From positions 1-64,000 of the forward strand of contig CAUGNO010000006.1 in the NCBI GenBank assembly GCA_959600905.1: a stretch of DNA of 64,000 nt, given 5' to 3'. This DNA is from UMGS1975 sp959600905 (lineage in GTDB: Bacteria > Bacillota > Clostridia > Christensenellales > QAND01). Each line of letters opens with the position of its first letter. The first letter of the stretch is position 1. The notes beneath the pieces were generated by a model that saw nothing but the letters and a program-made list of their open reading frames with translations, was not told the origin of the DNA and ran no database searches. Below are positions 1 through 7,557 of this stretch, in pieces. A program made the position numbers and the translations under genes.

Positions 1-68
1 TCATAAGGAAACAGACCTCATAAGGAAACAGACCTCATAAGGAAACAGACCTCATGAGGAAACAGGCC
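1..68. repeat. Tandem 17-nt direct repeat (4 copies)
   Basis: Four head-to-tail copies of a 17-nt unit (TCATAAGGAAACAGACC) occupy 1-17, 18-34, 35-51 and 52-68. The first three are identical and the fourth has two changes. A degraded fifth copy may follow at 69-77. There are no spacers, so this is not a CRISPR array. The array runs off the left edge, so its true length is unknown. Confidence 0.9.
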
Positions 69-165
69 TTGTGAGGATTTTCCGGCGTAAACTCAGAGGG
101 GCCTGAATCAATATGGTTGTAAGCCTCCCTTGAGTGAACGAATCATATCAAAGGAGGCATTTTTC

Positions 166-1122
166 ATGAAGAAAAGGGTTTGGAAAGCTCTGCTGTGCTG
201 CGTTCTGGCCATGGCAATGCTGCCGGCGGCTGTGTTTGCAGCGCCCGAAGCGGACATTGCCATCACAGACTGCGGCGCATGGGGCGAAGCGCATCCCGGC
301 TGGTTCAGCGTGGGTTGGAAGTATAGCGACGGGTTTGAAACCGACGACATTACCGCCATCCGCGTTGGCATGAAGGACAAATGGGGCCGCAGCATAGTGG
401 AGTATACCGCGTCTGGAGAGGAGATCGCCTACCAAAAGGCGAATGGCTACATCTCTCCTGAAAAGATGAGCAGCGCTCCGTTTTTCCAGGAGGGCTTGCC
501 GGCCGACGGCGTATCGGATACAGACTGGACGCCCCATCGCGGCGAAGCGTTTGATAAATGGCAGCCCGCCACGTTCTATGTGGAGGTAAAAACCGCAGAC
601 AAAACCTACTATAAAGAGGCTTCGTATGACGGCGGCTATCCGTGCGATCATGCATTCACCAATGCAGTGCCCGCCAAGGCGGCTACCTGCACGGAGGATG
701 GCAACATTGCCTACTGGCAGTGCAAAGCCAGCGACTGTGGCAAAATCTTTGCCGACAAAGAGCTGACCAAAGAGATTACGCTGGAAGAAACCGTTGTCAA
801 AGCGGCCCACAAGGCGCAGAAGGTGGAGGCCAAAGCGCCTACCGCTACCGAAGAAGGCAACATTGAATACTGGTATTGCGAAGCTTGCGGCAAATACTTT
901 GCCGATGAAGCGCTGACCAAGGAAATTGCCAAGAAAGATACCATCGTAGCGGCTACCGGTGAAACGGCCCAGCCGACACAGACCCCGGCGGCCACGAACG
1001 AGGCTTCCCCGGAAACCGGCGACAGCACCAATATGCTGCCGTGGGTAGGCCTGATGCTCGTTGCAGCGTTGGGTGGCGCTGTGGTGCTGATGGTAGCACA
1101 GAAGAAAAAAGCGCAGCGGTAA
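166..1122 (+). CDS. Sortase-anchored surface protein with two Cys-containing repeats
   Basis: A predicted secreted, wall-anchored protein of 318 residues with unknown function. The ATG at 166 follows AAAGGAGG at 150-157; a TTG farther upstream would lack this site. Residues 1-25 form a signal peptide (Lys/Arg, then a hydrophobic core, ending AVFA). The middle is unassigned. Two related repeats of about 45 residues follow, each with an EGNI.YW.C pattern, a second Cys, then GK.FAD..LTKEI; the Cys pairs suggest a small metal-binding or disulfide fold. The C-terminus has SPETGD, a hydrophobic segment and KKKAQR. That matches the SPxTG class of sorting signals used by clostridial class B sortases. 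No sortase gene is visible in the window. Confidence 0.8.
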   Translation: MKKRVWKALLCCVLAMAMLPAAVFAAPEADIAITDCGAWGEAHPGWFSVGWKYSDGFETDDITAIRVGMKDKWGRSIVEYTASGEEIAYQKANGYISPEKMSSAPFFQEGLPADGVSDTDWTPHRGEAFDKWQPATFYVEVKTADKTYYKEASYDGGYPCDHAFTNAVPAKAATCTEDGNIAYWQCKASDCGKIFADKELTKEITLEETVVKAAHKAQKVEAKAPTATEEGNIEYWYCEACGKYFADEALTKEIAKKDTIVAATGETAQPTQTPAATNEASPETGDSTNMLPWVGLMLVAALGGAVVLMVAQKKKAQR

Positions 1123-1137
1123 AAACGCAGAGAAAAA

Positions 1138-1165
1138 GCAGAGGCCTTATCGCCTCTGCTTTTTT
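1138..1165. terminator. Bidirectional intrinsic terminator
   Basis: The 8-bp stem GCAGAGGC/GCCTCTGC with a six-base loop is followed by six T on the plus strand and preceded by five A. It can therefore stop transcription of the surface-protein gene and of the convergent leftward group. Confidence 0.85.
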
Positions 1166-1175
1166 GTTGCCTTTT

Positions 1176-1556
1176 TTATTTTGCCCGGGAAAACGCATAT
1201 GCTTCGGCCAGCCAGCCCATCAGGGTTTGGTCTATCTCTTCTATGGCTTGCACCGGCACATGGTGCGTCCAGCGGCCGGGGTAGGGCTCTACGGCCTGTG
1301 CGATGCGGGGGTGCTGCTTTTCATAGCCAAGGCCAAAGGAAACCAGAAGAAATTCCTTGGGCCAGCGTTTGCCCCTGCGCCGGGGCAGGGAGGCCATGGC
1401 AAACACCCGGGGGCTTAGGAAAGAGATCTGTGTCTTGCCAACGCGCACGCTCATTTCAGGATACGCTCGCCCCAGCTGCGCGCACAGCGCGGCATACAGC
1501 CCTAGAAGCTGCGGCTTTTCGTCAAAAAATCTGATTTCCTCCGGCAGCGTTTCCAT
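1176..1556 (-). CDS. DUF5655 family protein
   Basis: A 126-residue protein resembling the DUF5655 family, whose biochemical role is unknown. Recognisable family features are KTQISFLSPRVFA in the middle, a FLLVSFGLGY strand, PGRWTHH, and the C-terminal GWLAEAYAF helix. The ATG at 1556 is chosen over a TTG at 1571 because GGAGGG lies just before it. It is the last gene of a leftward group and starts 27 nt after the stop of the gene upstream (1584-1958). No catalytic motif is evident. The family assignment is from memory of conserved motifs. Confidence 0.65.
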   Translation of the reverse strand: METLPEEIRFFDEKPQLLGLYAALCAQLGRAYPEMSVRVGKTQISFLSPRVFAMASLPRRRGKRWPKEFLLVSFGLGYEKQHPRIAQAVEPYPGRWTHHVPVQAIEEIDQTLMGWLAEAYAFSRAK

Positions 1557-1583
1557 GCCTGTTCCCTCCAAACGGATGGGGTG

Positions 1584-1958
1584 TTAGGCCCTGCGCCCCA
1601 GCAGCCTAGACACCCGTTTGATCTGCTCTATGAACGCGTCGGTTTCCCGCCGGCCCTGTATGTCTTTTTGGGGCGTGGCGGCCCAGCGGTATATCTGCTC
1701 GATGCTTCCATACCCACGGCCAAATGCTTTGGCATATTTCACGCAGTTTGCCACGGTAGGGGCGTCGTTGAGGATCAGCATCAGCTCCTCATCCCGCCAA
1801 GGCTTTCGGTTGTTGGGCTTTTGCCGCAAAGAATCACGATCCCGTTGATAATCATAGACCAGCTTTTCTATATATTGCACCTTTTCTTCATAGGCCATAG
1901 AATCTATGTCTGCATCAAACAGCTGAAATAATGCTTGCTTAAACTCCTGCTTTTTCAT
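1584..1958 (-). CDS. Small HTH-like hypothetical protein
   Basis: A 124-residue soluble protein that I do not recognise firmly. The N-terminal half is charged and helical. The centre (about residues 51-95) has a W.DEEL.LILNDAPT..NC.KYAKAFGR..GSIEQIYRWA pattern resembling SANT/Myb-like helix-turn-helix modules: a Trp, three helices, and a final Arg-Trp-Ala. The C-terminus is basic (RLLGRR). It lies 27 nt upstream of the DUF5655 gene, so the two are probably co-transcribed. A DNA-binding role is inference only. Confidence 0.55.
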   Translation of the reverse strand: MKKQEFKQALFQLFDADIDSMAYEEKVQYIEKLVYDYQRDRDSLRQKPNNRKPWRDEELMLILNDAPTVANCVKYAKAFGRGYGSIEQIYRWAATPQKDIQGRRETDAFIEQIKRVSRLLGRRA

Positions 1959-2008
1959 GAATGTCTCTTTCCTTTCTTTGGTTTAAAATCCAGACGCCAT
2001 AGCGAACC

Positions 2009-2533
2009 TCAGCGTTCCGATGCGCTTACCGCAAAAATGTCATGCGGCATCTCCACGCCGCGGTAATGCTTTACAAAGCCGCCGACGCGGTGCATGCCGT
2101 TGCGCAGCGCCACAGCGCGGCTGGCGGCGTTGGTATCGCGGATGATGGAATACACCGTCTCGGCGCCAAGGGTATCAAAGGCAAAATCGCGGCATGCGCG
2201 GGCCGCCTCGGCAGCATAGCCCCGGTGCCAGTAGGCCTGGCTGAATAGATAGCCCACCTCCAGCACGGTGCGGCCGTCCGCCTCCTGCCAGGTCAGCCCG
2301 CATTGGCCGATCATCTGCCCGGTTTCGCGCAGCACTACGGCCCAAAGCCCCAGGCCGTCCTTACGGTAGCGTGAAATTTGGCGGTCCAGCCAGGCCTGCG
2401 CCTCCGCTTGGGTAAACGCACCCTCGTAGGCCTTCATCACAACGGGGTCGTATAGCATTTGGCACAGCGCCGGAAAATCGGCCTGCGTCATCTCCCGCAG
2501 CAAAAGCCTGTCCGTTTGTATTTGTATCGGCAT
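2009..2533 (-). CDS. GNAT acetyltransferase, RimJ/RimL type
   Basis: A predicted acetyl-CoA-dependent N-acetyltransferase of 174 residues. It opens with IQTDRLLLREM, the usual start of the RimJ/RimL (Acetyltransf_3) group. It continues with GQCGLTW, EVGYLFSQAYWHRGYAAEAARA (the acetyl-CoA pyrophosphate-binding region, Q/R-x-x-G-x-G/A type), and SIIRDTNAASRAVALRNGM near the end. The ATG at 2533 has GGGAGGAGG seven bases upstream. The substrate is unknown. It sits 48 nt downstream of a second GNAT gene on the same strand. Confidence 0.85.
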   Translation of the reverse strand: MPIQIQTDRLLLREMTQADFPALCQMLYDPVVMKAYEGAFTQAEAQAWLDRQISRYRKDGLGLWAVVLRETGQMIGQCGLTWQEADGRTVLEVGYLFSQAYWHRGYAAEAARACRDFAFDTLGAETVYSIIRDTNAASRAVALRNGMHRVGGFVKHYRGVEMPHDIFAVSASER

Positions 2534-2581
2534 AGCGTATCCTCCTCCCATTTGGCTGCGCGGCGCAGGGCCCCGCGCGGC

Positions 2582-3226
2582 TCAATCCAGAGTTGCCTGG
2601 CTCAGGATATAAAATTCTTCCTGGCTGGGCGTATGCGCCTTCTGCATCGGCGGCAGGGCATCGTCGTACCGCTGCGCTTCCTCCTCCGAAATTGCCATCA
2701 CGGGGCTGCCGCGGTATACCCAGGCCTGCCCGCCCAGCGCCTGGGGCACAAGCTCACAGACCAGCATGGCGGCAGGGTGGCGCCCGTCCTCGGTGCATAC
2801 GTTGTATTTTTTGCAGCTTTTGAACCCAAGCCCCACATAGTTGGCAGGGCTGCCGATAATCACCACCGCTTCATAGCCCAGGGCCTTTGCCTGCAGCAGC
2901 GAATGGCGGATCAGCTTGGCGCCGTACCCCTGCCGCTGGTAGGCCGGAGCAATGCTGACCGGCCCAAAGGTTACGATGTGTTTTTCGCTGCCGTCCTGCC
3001 CGGCCAGCGTGGCCCTGGTATACATGATATTGCCGATGATGCGCCCATCCAGATCCAAAACAAAGGCAAGCTCGGGGATAAAATCCGCATGCCCCCGCAT
3101 GACGCGCACCAGATAATGCTCTACGCAGCCTGGCCGATAGACATTGTAAAATGCCTCGCGCGTCAGATTTTCTACCTGTTGATGATCGGAAGGCTGCTCC
3201 AGCCTGATCCGGGCGTTGCCGTTCAT
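2582..3226 (-). CDS. GNAT acetyltransferase, YhbS-like
   Basis: A 214-residue GNAT protein of the YhbS/COG3153 kind. Visible marks are IRLEQPSDHQQVENLTREAF at the N-terminus, GPVSIAPAYQRQGYGAKLIRHSL (acetyl-CoA loop Q-R-Q-G-Y-G) near residues 88-110, and VIIGSPANYVGLGFKSC, typical of this subgroup. It heads the leftward group of four genes. A TGGTATAAA extended -10 on the minus strand (complement of 3251-3259) lies a short way upstream and may be its promoter. The substrate cannot be read from sequence. Confidence 0.85.
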   Translation of the reverse strand: MNGNARIRLEQPSDHQQVENLTREAFYNVYRPGCVEHYLVRVMRGHADFIPELAFVLDLDGRIIGNIMYTRATLAGQDGSEKHIVTFGPVSIAPAYQRQGYGAKLIRHSLLQAKALGYEAVVIIGSPANYVGLGFKSCKKYNVCTEDGRHPAAMLVCELVPQALGGQAWVYRGSPVMAISEEEAQRYDDALPPMQKAHTPSQEEFYILSQATLD

Positions 3227-3400
3227 ACAAACACCTCCGCATGTATGCTTTTTATACCATCCCGGCCCAAAATCCGGGTTTGGGATTCCATCATAACATA
3301 AAACCGCCTCTCTTGCGCTGCGCCTGCGCCAAGCAGGCCGGTTTTTTCAGGAATTTTTGCGATTTTTCTCTGCTTTGTAACTTTTCTTTTTTGCAATATG

Positions 3401-3409
3401 TGGTATACT
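3401..3409 (+). promoter_or_regulatory. Probable extended -10 promoter of eno
   Basis: TGGTATACT is an extended -10 element (TG-N-TATACT) about 45 nt before the eno start. No good -35 hexamer is present at 17 nt, which is compatible with extended -10 promoters. Confidence 0.5.
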
Positions 3410-3453
3410 TTACATTGGTAAAATTGAGACATTAAATAAGGAGGACTTTTCAT

Positions 3454-4752
3454 ATGTCACAGATCGTTGATGTACATGCAAGAGAAATTTTAGACTCCAG
3501 GGGCAACCCCACCATCGAAGTAGAGGTTACCACTGCCAGCGGTTACTTTGGCCGCGCCATGGTGCCCAGCGGCGCCTCCACCGGCGAACGCGAAGCGCTG
3601 GAGCTGCGCGACGGCGATAAATCCCGTTACCTCGGCAAGGGCGTGCAAAAGGCCGTGGACAACGTGAACAACGTGCTGGCGGACGTCGTTAAGGGTATGG
3701 ACGTTACCTGCCAGGCCGCCATTGACAAGGCCTTGATCGAAGCGGACGGCACCAAGGACAAGTCCAAGTACGGCGCCAACGCCATCCTGGGCATTTCTCT
3801 GGCTGTGGCTCATGCGGCTGCGGACGTATACGGCCTGCCGCTGTACCGCTATCTGGGCGGCATCAATGCCAAGACCCTGCCGGTGCCGATGATGAACGTA
3901 TTGAACGGCGGCAGCCACGCGGATTCCTCTGTGGATTTCCAGGAATTCATGATCATGCCGGTCGGCGCCAAGAGCGTGAAGGAAGCCATCCGCATGGGCG
4001 CGGAAACCTTCCACGCCTTGAAGAGCGTTTTGAAGAAAAAAGGCCAGGTTACCGCTGTGGGTGACGAGGGCGGCTTTGCCCCCAACCTGGAAGACAACGA
4101 AGCGCCGCTCAAGTGCATCATGGAAGCCATTGAGGCGGCAGGCTACAAGCCGGGCGAAGAAATCTGCATCGCTATGGACGTGGCCGCCAGCGAATTCTAC
4201 AATGCGGAAACCGGCATGTATGAATTGAAGAAATCCGGCCAGGGCAACAAGACCACCGACGAGATGATCGCCTGGTTCGATGAATTGGTGGAAAAATACC
4301 CCATCATCTCCATCGAAGACGGCCTGGGCGAACGCGACTGGGACGGCTGGAAAAAGCTGACCGAGCACCTCGGCAAGAAGATCCAGCTCGTGGGCGACGA
4401 CCTGTTCGTTACCAATCCTGAGATCCTCCAGGAGGGCATCGACAAGGATACCGCCAACGCCATCCTCATCAAGGTCAACCAGATCGGCACCCTGACCGAA
4501 ACCTTCGACGCCATGGAGCTGGCCAAAAAGCACGGCTACACGGCGGTTGTTTCCCATCGCTCCGGCGAAACCGAGGATACCACCATCGCGGACATCGCTG
4601 TGGCGTTCAACGCAGGCCAGATCAAGACCGGCTCTATGTCCAGAACGGACCGTATCGCCAAGTACAACCAGCTGATCCGCATCGAGGAAGAGCTGGGCGA
4701 CGTGGCTGTGTTCCCGGGCAAATCCGCGTTCTACAACATCTACAAGCATTAA
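3454..4752 (+). CDS. eno: Enolase
   Basis: Converts 2-phosphoglycerate to phosphoenolpyruvate in glycolysis; cytosolic and Mg-dependent. The 432-residue length is standard. Family marks are AREILDSRGNPTIEVEV at the start, the SGASTGEREALELRD loop, NVLNGGSHADSSVDFQEFMIMP, GDEGGFAPN (catalytic Glu), SIEDGL and GDDLFVTNP (metal-ligand Asp/Glu), and the C-terminal signature ILIKVNQIGTLTET followed by SHRSGETED. AAGGAGG precedes the ATG. It appears monocistronic, between an extended -10 promoter and a strong terminator. Long open frames on the opposite strand here are shadows. Confidence 0.99.
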   Translation: MSQIVDVHAREILDSRGNPTIEVEVTTASGYFGRAMVPSGASTGEREALELRDGDKSRYLGKGVQKAVDNVNNVLADVVKGMDVTCQAAIDKALIEADGTKDKSKYGANAILGISLAVAHAAADVYGLPLYRYLGGINAKTLPVPMMNVLNGGSHADSSVDFQEFMIMPVGAKSVKEAIRMGAETFHALKSVLKKKGQVTAVGDEGGFAPNLEDNEAPLKCIMEAIEAAGYKPGEEICIAMDVAASEFYNAETGMYELKKSGQGNKTTDEMIAWFDELVEKYPIISIEDGLGERDWDGWKKLTEHLGKKIQLVGDDLFVTNPEILQEGIDKDTANAILIKVNQIGTLTETFDAMELAKKHGYTAVVSHRSGETEDTTIADIAVAFNAGQIKTGSMSRTDRIAKYNQLIRIEEELGDVAVFPGKSAFYNIYKH

Positions 4753-4769
4753 GCCAAGGCATTTGGCTG

Positions 4770-4797
4770 AAAAAGGCCCCCTTTGGGGCCTTTTTTT
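4770..4797 (+). terminator. Intrinsic terminator of eno
   Basis: A GGCCCC/GGGGCC stem with a CTTT loop, extended by A/T pairs, ends in seven T directly after the eno stop. Confidence 0.9.
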
Positions 4798-4956
4798 GTT
4801 TGCGGCCCGCAGCTGTACATATAAGGACAACCGGCCGGCACAGCATCTGCGGCCCAGAGGGTCTGTCCCGCCAGAGGCCTATCCTAATTTTACGGTGCTT
4901 GTACCGCCCCTAAATCCTGGGCCATCCACCTCAGTGCCTATCCTGTTGTTGTGCCT

Positions 4957-4984
4957 GGTATGAAACAGCTCTATGGTTCATACC
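4957..4984 (+). promoter_or_regulatory. 8-bp inverted repeat before yqfC
   Basis: GGTATGAA (4957-4964) and TTCATACC (4977-4984) form a perfect 8-bp inverted repeat with a 12-nt gap, ending about seven bases before the yqfC ribosome-binding site. It could be an operator or an RNA hairpin. The rest of 4798-4956 shows no gene and no convincing promoter. Confidence 0.4.
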
Positions 4985-5006
4985 CTCAAAGGGGAGGTGG
5001 TGCCGG

Positions 5007-5306
5007 GTGGCACGTACCAAAAAACAAGCCAAACCAAACCGAAAACCGCATTGGATGGATCTGCCCATAGAGCTTCGGGTCGGACAGCCCCGCATAACGC
5101 TGGTGGGCAGCGGCCCGGTGTTTGTGGAAAACCACAGCGGTCTGCTTGCTTATACGACAAAACGCATTCAATTCCATACGGGCGAGGGGCTTTTGACCAT
5201 CACCGGCACGCATTTGACGCTGGACTGCATGGCCAGCGGCGCCGTGCGCATCGGCGGCCGTGTCCAAGGCGTTGCGCTGGAGGGAGGGGAGCAGGCCGAT
5301 GCGTAA
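5007..5306 (+). CDS. yqfC: Sporulation protein YqfC
   Basis: A 99-residue protein of the YqfC/YabP family, found only in spore formers and expressed in the mother cell in Bacillus. The body has MDLPIELRVGQPRITLVG, then VFVENHSGLLAYTTKRIQF and GLLTITGTHLTLD, the beta-rich pattern of the family. The start is GTG, chosen because GGGGAGG lies nine bases upstream. The stop overlaps the start of yqfD by 8 nt (ATGCGTAA), so the two are translationally coupled. The precise molecular role is unknown in the family. Confidence 0.9.
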   Translation: MARTKKQAKPNRKPHWMDLPIELRVGQPRITLVGSGPVFVENHSGLLAYTTKRIQFHTGEGLLTITGTHLTLDCMASGAVRIGGRVQGVALEGGEQADA

Positions 5307-6504
5307 TCTCTGGCAGCTTTTCCAGGGCTATGGCGAGGTAGAGCTCAAGGGCATGGGCCTGGAGCGGGCCCTAACCCAGCTGGAACGCGCGGGCGTTACG
5401 CTCTGGCATATCCGCCGGGTAGACCGGCTGACCATCACTTGCCGCGTACCTATGCACCAAAAACGCCTGTTCCGAAAGACTGCGGCGGAGCTTTCTTGCC
5501 ACATCGCCTGGCGCCGCGAACGCGGCCTGCCCGGCTTTGCCCACCGCCTGCTTCAGCGCCGCGCGCTCATGGCCGGCCTGGTGCTGTTGGTAGCAGGCAG
5601 CCTGGCATCGGTGCAATTTGTCTGGCGGGTGGAAATCAAAGGCGTGGACGATCCGCAGCGCCTCCAAGAGATCCGCCAGCTGATGGAAGACTGCGGCTAT
5701 GGCCCAGGTGCCTGGTGGCATACCATTGAGCTCAAAGAGGTAGAGCGCCAGCTGATCCTGCAAATGCCGGATGCTGCGGGCCTGGTTGCCAACCGCACCG
5801 GCACCACGCTGGAGCTGGAGGTGATCCCCACCGTGCCCGCCCCCGAACTGTTTACCCCCGGCGAGCCGTGCGACATCGTCGCCAAAGAGGATGGGGTCAT
5901 CATTTCCGTGACCGCGTTGGAAGGCATTGCCAAGGTGCAGGCCGGGCAAACGGTAAAAAAGGGCGATGTGCTCATTTCCGGCAATATCATCCGTGAGGAA
6001 GGGGAAAACCGCGCCGTACAGGCCCGTGGCGAGGTCATCGCTACGGTCAATATCACGGGCAGCCATACCGTTTCTATGACCACGGAGGAGCCTGTTGCCC
6101 AGGGCAAAGCGTATACCACCCGCGCTTTGCAGCTGGCCGGCTGGCAGGTGCCGCTGGAAAGCGCGCCAAATGAGGGGGATGCCATGCTGCTGGAAACCAA
6201 GGTAACGCAGCTCTGCGGCCTATACCTGCCTGCACGGGTCATTACCCAGCGCTGGCAGCCGGTTGCGGTGCAGAGCGCTCCGCGCGCCTTTGCCGAGGCG
6301 GAGCAGACGGCCGCCGAAATTGCCACGCAAAACGCCAAGGCGCAGCTGGCCGAAGGGGAGCAGGTGCAAAACGTCGTTTTGCAAACCAACCTCAATGAGG
6401 ACGGATCGCAGATGACCGTCTATGCCATTTTAGAAGTGCAGCGGCAGATCGGCGAGCCGGGCGCGCTGGCCCCTGTGCCTACACAGCCGCCTGGCGGGGC
6501 ATAA
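5299..6504 (+). CDS. yqfD: Sporulation protein YqfD
   Basis: A 401-residue membrane protein of the YqfD family, close to the family's usual length. Residues 1-85 form a small N-terminal domain, residues 90-109 one membrane helix (MAGLVLLVAGSLASVQFVW). The rest is an external domain with GPGAWWHTIELKEVERQLI, NRTGTTLELEVIPT and DIVAKEDGVIISVTALEG, all typical of YqfD. The C-terminal tail is Pro-rich. The ATG at 5299 lies inside the end of yqfC behind GGAGGGGAG. In Bacillus relatives yqfC-yqfD directly precede phoH; here an accessory island of about 3 kb separates them from phoH. Confidence 0.92.
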   Translation: MRNLWQLFQGYGEVELKGMGLERALTQLERAGVTLWHIRRVDRLTITCRVPMHQKRLFRKTAAELSCHIAWRRERGLPGFAHRLLQRRALMAGLVLLVAGSLASVQFVWRVEIKGVDDPQRLQEIRQLMEDCGYGPGAWWHTIELKEVERQLILQMPDAAGLVANRTGTTLELEVIPTVPAPELFTPGEPCDIVAKEDGVIISVTALEGIAKVQAGQTVKKGDVLISGNIIREEGENRAVQARGEVIATVNITGSHTVSMTTEEPVAQGKAYTTRALQLAGWQVPLESAPNEGDAMLLETKVTQLCGLYLPARVITQRWQPVAVQSAPRAFAEAEQTAAEIATQNAKAQLAEGEQVQNVVLQTNLNEDGSQMTVYAILEVQRQIGEPGALAPVPTQPPGGA

Positions 6505-6549
6505 TGTGCCGCCTGCCGCGCCCCGGCGGCAGAAAGTTTTTGGAAACCA

Positions 6550-6578
6550 TTGACAGCAGGCAAAAGCTATGGTATCCT
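6550..6578 (+). promoter_or_regulatory. SigA-type promoter of the iron-type unit
   Basis: TTGACA (6550-6555), a 17-nt spacer and TATCCT (6573-6578). The expected start of transcription falls near 6585, at the first palindromic operator. Confidence 0.8.
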
Positions 6579-6584
6579 ATCAAT

Positions 6585-6602
6585 GGTTAGAGAAAACTAA
6601 CC
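6585..6602. promoter_or_regulatory. Candidate DtxR-family operator 1
   Basis: GGTTAG-N6-CTAACC is a perfect dyad starting about where transcription should begin. It resembles half-sites of DtxR/IdeR boxes (TTAGGTTAG-type). A DtxR-family repressor is encoded 2.5 kb away at 9038-9415. Binding is inferred. Confidence 0.6.
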
Positions 6603-6636
6603 AAAGGAAATGCATGCGGGCGATGCCCGTTCCTTT
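6603..6636 (+). terminator. Terminator-like hairpin between the two operators
   Basis: AAAGGAA (6603-6609) can pair with TTCCTTT (6630-6636), and the inner CGGGC-GAT-GCCCG stem lies at 6617-6629, leaving a seven-base bulge on one side. The T-rich 3' arm makes it look like an attenuator in the leader. It is not a perfect terminator. Confidence 0.45.
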
Positions 6637-6645
6637 TTCCACAAT

Positions 6646-6663
6646 GGTTAGTATAAACTAACT
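6646..6663. promoter_or_regulatory. Candidate DtxR-family operator 2
   Basis: GGTTAG-N6-CTAACT is a near-copy of operator 1, 61 nt downstream and 25 nt before the DUF2325 start. Both share the flanking A/T bases, giving a longer consensus of TGGTTAG-N6-CTAACYA. Confidence 0.6.
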
Positions 6664-6688
6664 ATGAGTTTGTTGAGCGAGGTGCATC

Positions 6689-6985
6689 GTGAGCGTAGTC
6701 ATCGTTGGCGGCAATGAACGCATGGCCGCCCAGTATGAAGAGATCTGCCGGTGCTACGGCTGCAAGGCCAAGGTATTCTGCAAGGAGAACGGATCGCTAA
6801 AGCGCAAGATGGGCGTGCCGGATCTGCTGATCCTCTTTACCAATACCGTCTCCCACAAGATGGTCATTTCCGCCATGGGCGAGGCGAAAAGGAACCGCAT
6901 CCCCGTAGCTAGGACCCATTCCGCCTCCAGCGCGGCGCTGCACCGCCTGCTGCAAGACCACGTAGGGCAGGTGCAAAATGCTTGA
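6689..6985 (+). CDS. DUF2325 domain protein
   Basis: A 98-residue DUF2325 protein. The SVVIVGGNERMAAQYEEICRCYGCKAKVF start and the PDLLILFTNTVSHKMV..A...A centre are typical. The family often accompanies ferrous-iron uptake genes, but its function is unknown. The start is GTG with GAGGTG upstream. The stop overlaps the next gene by 8 nt. It is the first gene after a strong promoter and two DtxR-like palindromes, so iron-dependent repression is a reasonable inference. Confidence 0.8.
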   Translation: MSVVIVGGNERMAAQYEEICRCYGCKAKVFCKENGSLKRKMGVPDLLILFTNTVSHKMVISAMGEAKRNRIPVARTHSASSAALHRLLQDHVGQVQNA

Positions 6986-7529
6986 AGCCATGCTTGCCCG
7001 CCATGCAGCGCCCACCCTGGCAGGGCTGAAAACCGCCAGCCTGTTTGCCGTGCGCACTGTCTCCTATCATGCGCTTGCGGAGCAGGCGGCGGCCTTGCAC
7101 CAGAGGCTGTGCAAAAAGGGCGTGTGCGTATGGCTGCTGGGCGTATCCTGCGGGCGGGCGCTGGTGTATGTCTGCCGGCCGCACCGCCTACAGCGCGATT
7201 TGTCTGCGCAGGACAGCCGCAGCATTCTCCGCGCTTGCGGCTACCGCAGCGCTTCTGTGCAGGGCTGCCTGCTGCAGCTCAGGCGCCGCCTGGCGCAGTC
7301 CGGGCAGTTTCCGCACGAAATCGGCCTGTTTTTGGGCTATCCGCCTTGCGATGTGCTGGGCTTTCTACACGATGCCGGCAGGCACAGCAAACTCAGCGGA
7401 TACTGGCAGGTGTATGGCGATGTGCAGGCGGCGTTGGCGCTGTTTGCCAAATACAAAAAATGTGCCGATGTCTATGCGCGCTGCCATGCCAACGGAACCC
7501 CTATTTGGCAGCTCACCGTAGCTGTTTAA
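6978..7529 (+). CDS. DUF3793 family protein
   Basis: A 183-residue DUF3793 protein. Family marks include the LARHAAPTLAGLKTASLF start, GRALVYVCRPHRLQRDL, the ILRACGY stretch, FPHEIGLFLGYPPCDVLGFL, YWQVYGDVQAALALFAKYKKC, and a C-terminal LTV. Several Cys are conserved-looking. In Clostridia this family is commonly next to flavodoxin and Feo iron-uptake genes; the biochemical role is unknown. Its ATG lies in the end of the DUF2325 gene and it is followed 28 nt later by flavodoxin. Confidence 0.85.
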   Translation: MLEAMLARHAAPTLAGLKTASLFAVRTVSYHALAEQAAALHQRLCKKGVCVWLLGVSCGRALVYVCRPHRLQRDLSAQDSRSILRACGYRSASVQGCLLQLRRRLAQSGQFPHEIGLFLGYPPCDVLGFLHDAGRHSKLSGYWQVYGDVQAALALFAKYKKCADVYARCHANGTPIWQLTVAV

Positions 7530-7557
7530 CCTATCCTCTTAAAGAAAGCAGGGTTTT

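Noticed and set aside
1..68. CRISPR array
   Set aside because: The units are directly adjacent without spacers and are only 17 nt long.
3490..4830. 446-codon open frame antisense to enolase
   Set aside because: It mirrors the codon bias of eno on the opposite strand, has no ribosome-binding site and encodes no recognisable family.
4979..4986. SigE-type -10 (CATACCCT) for yqfC
   Set aside because: It fits the loose CATAnnnT pattern, but the transcript would begin inside the ribosome-binding site, and no -35 is in place.
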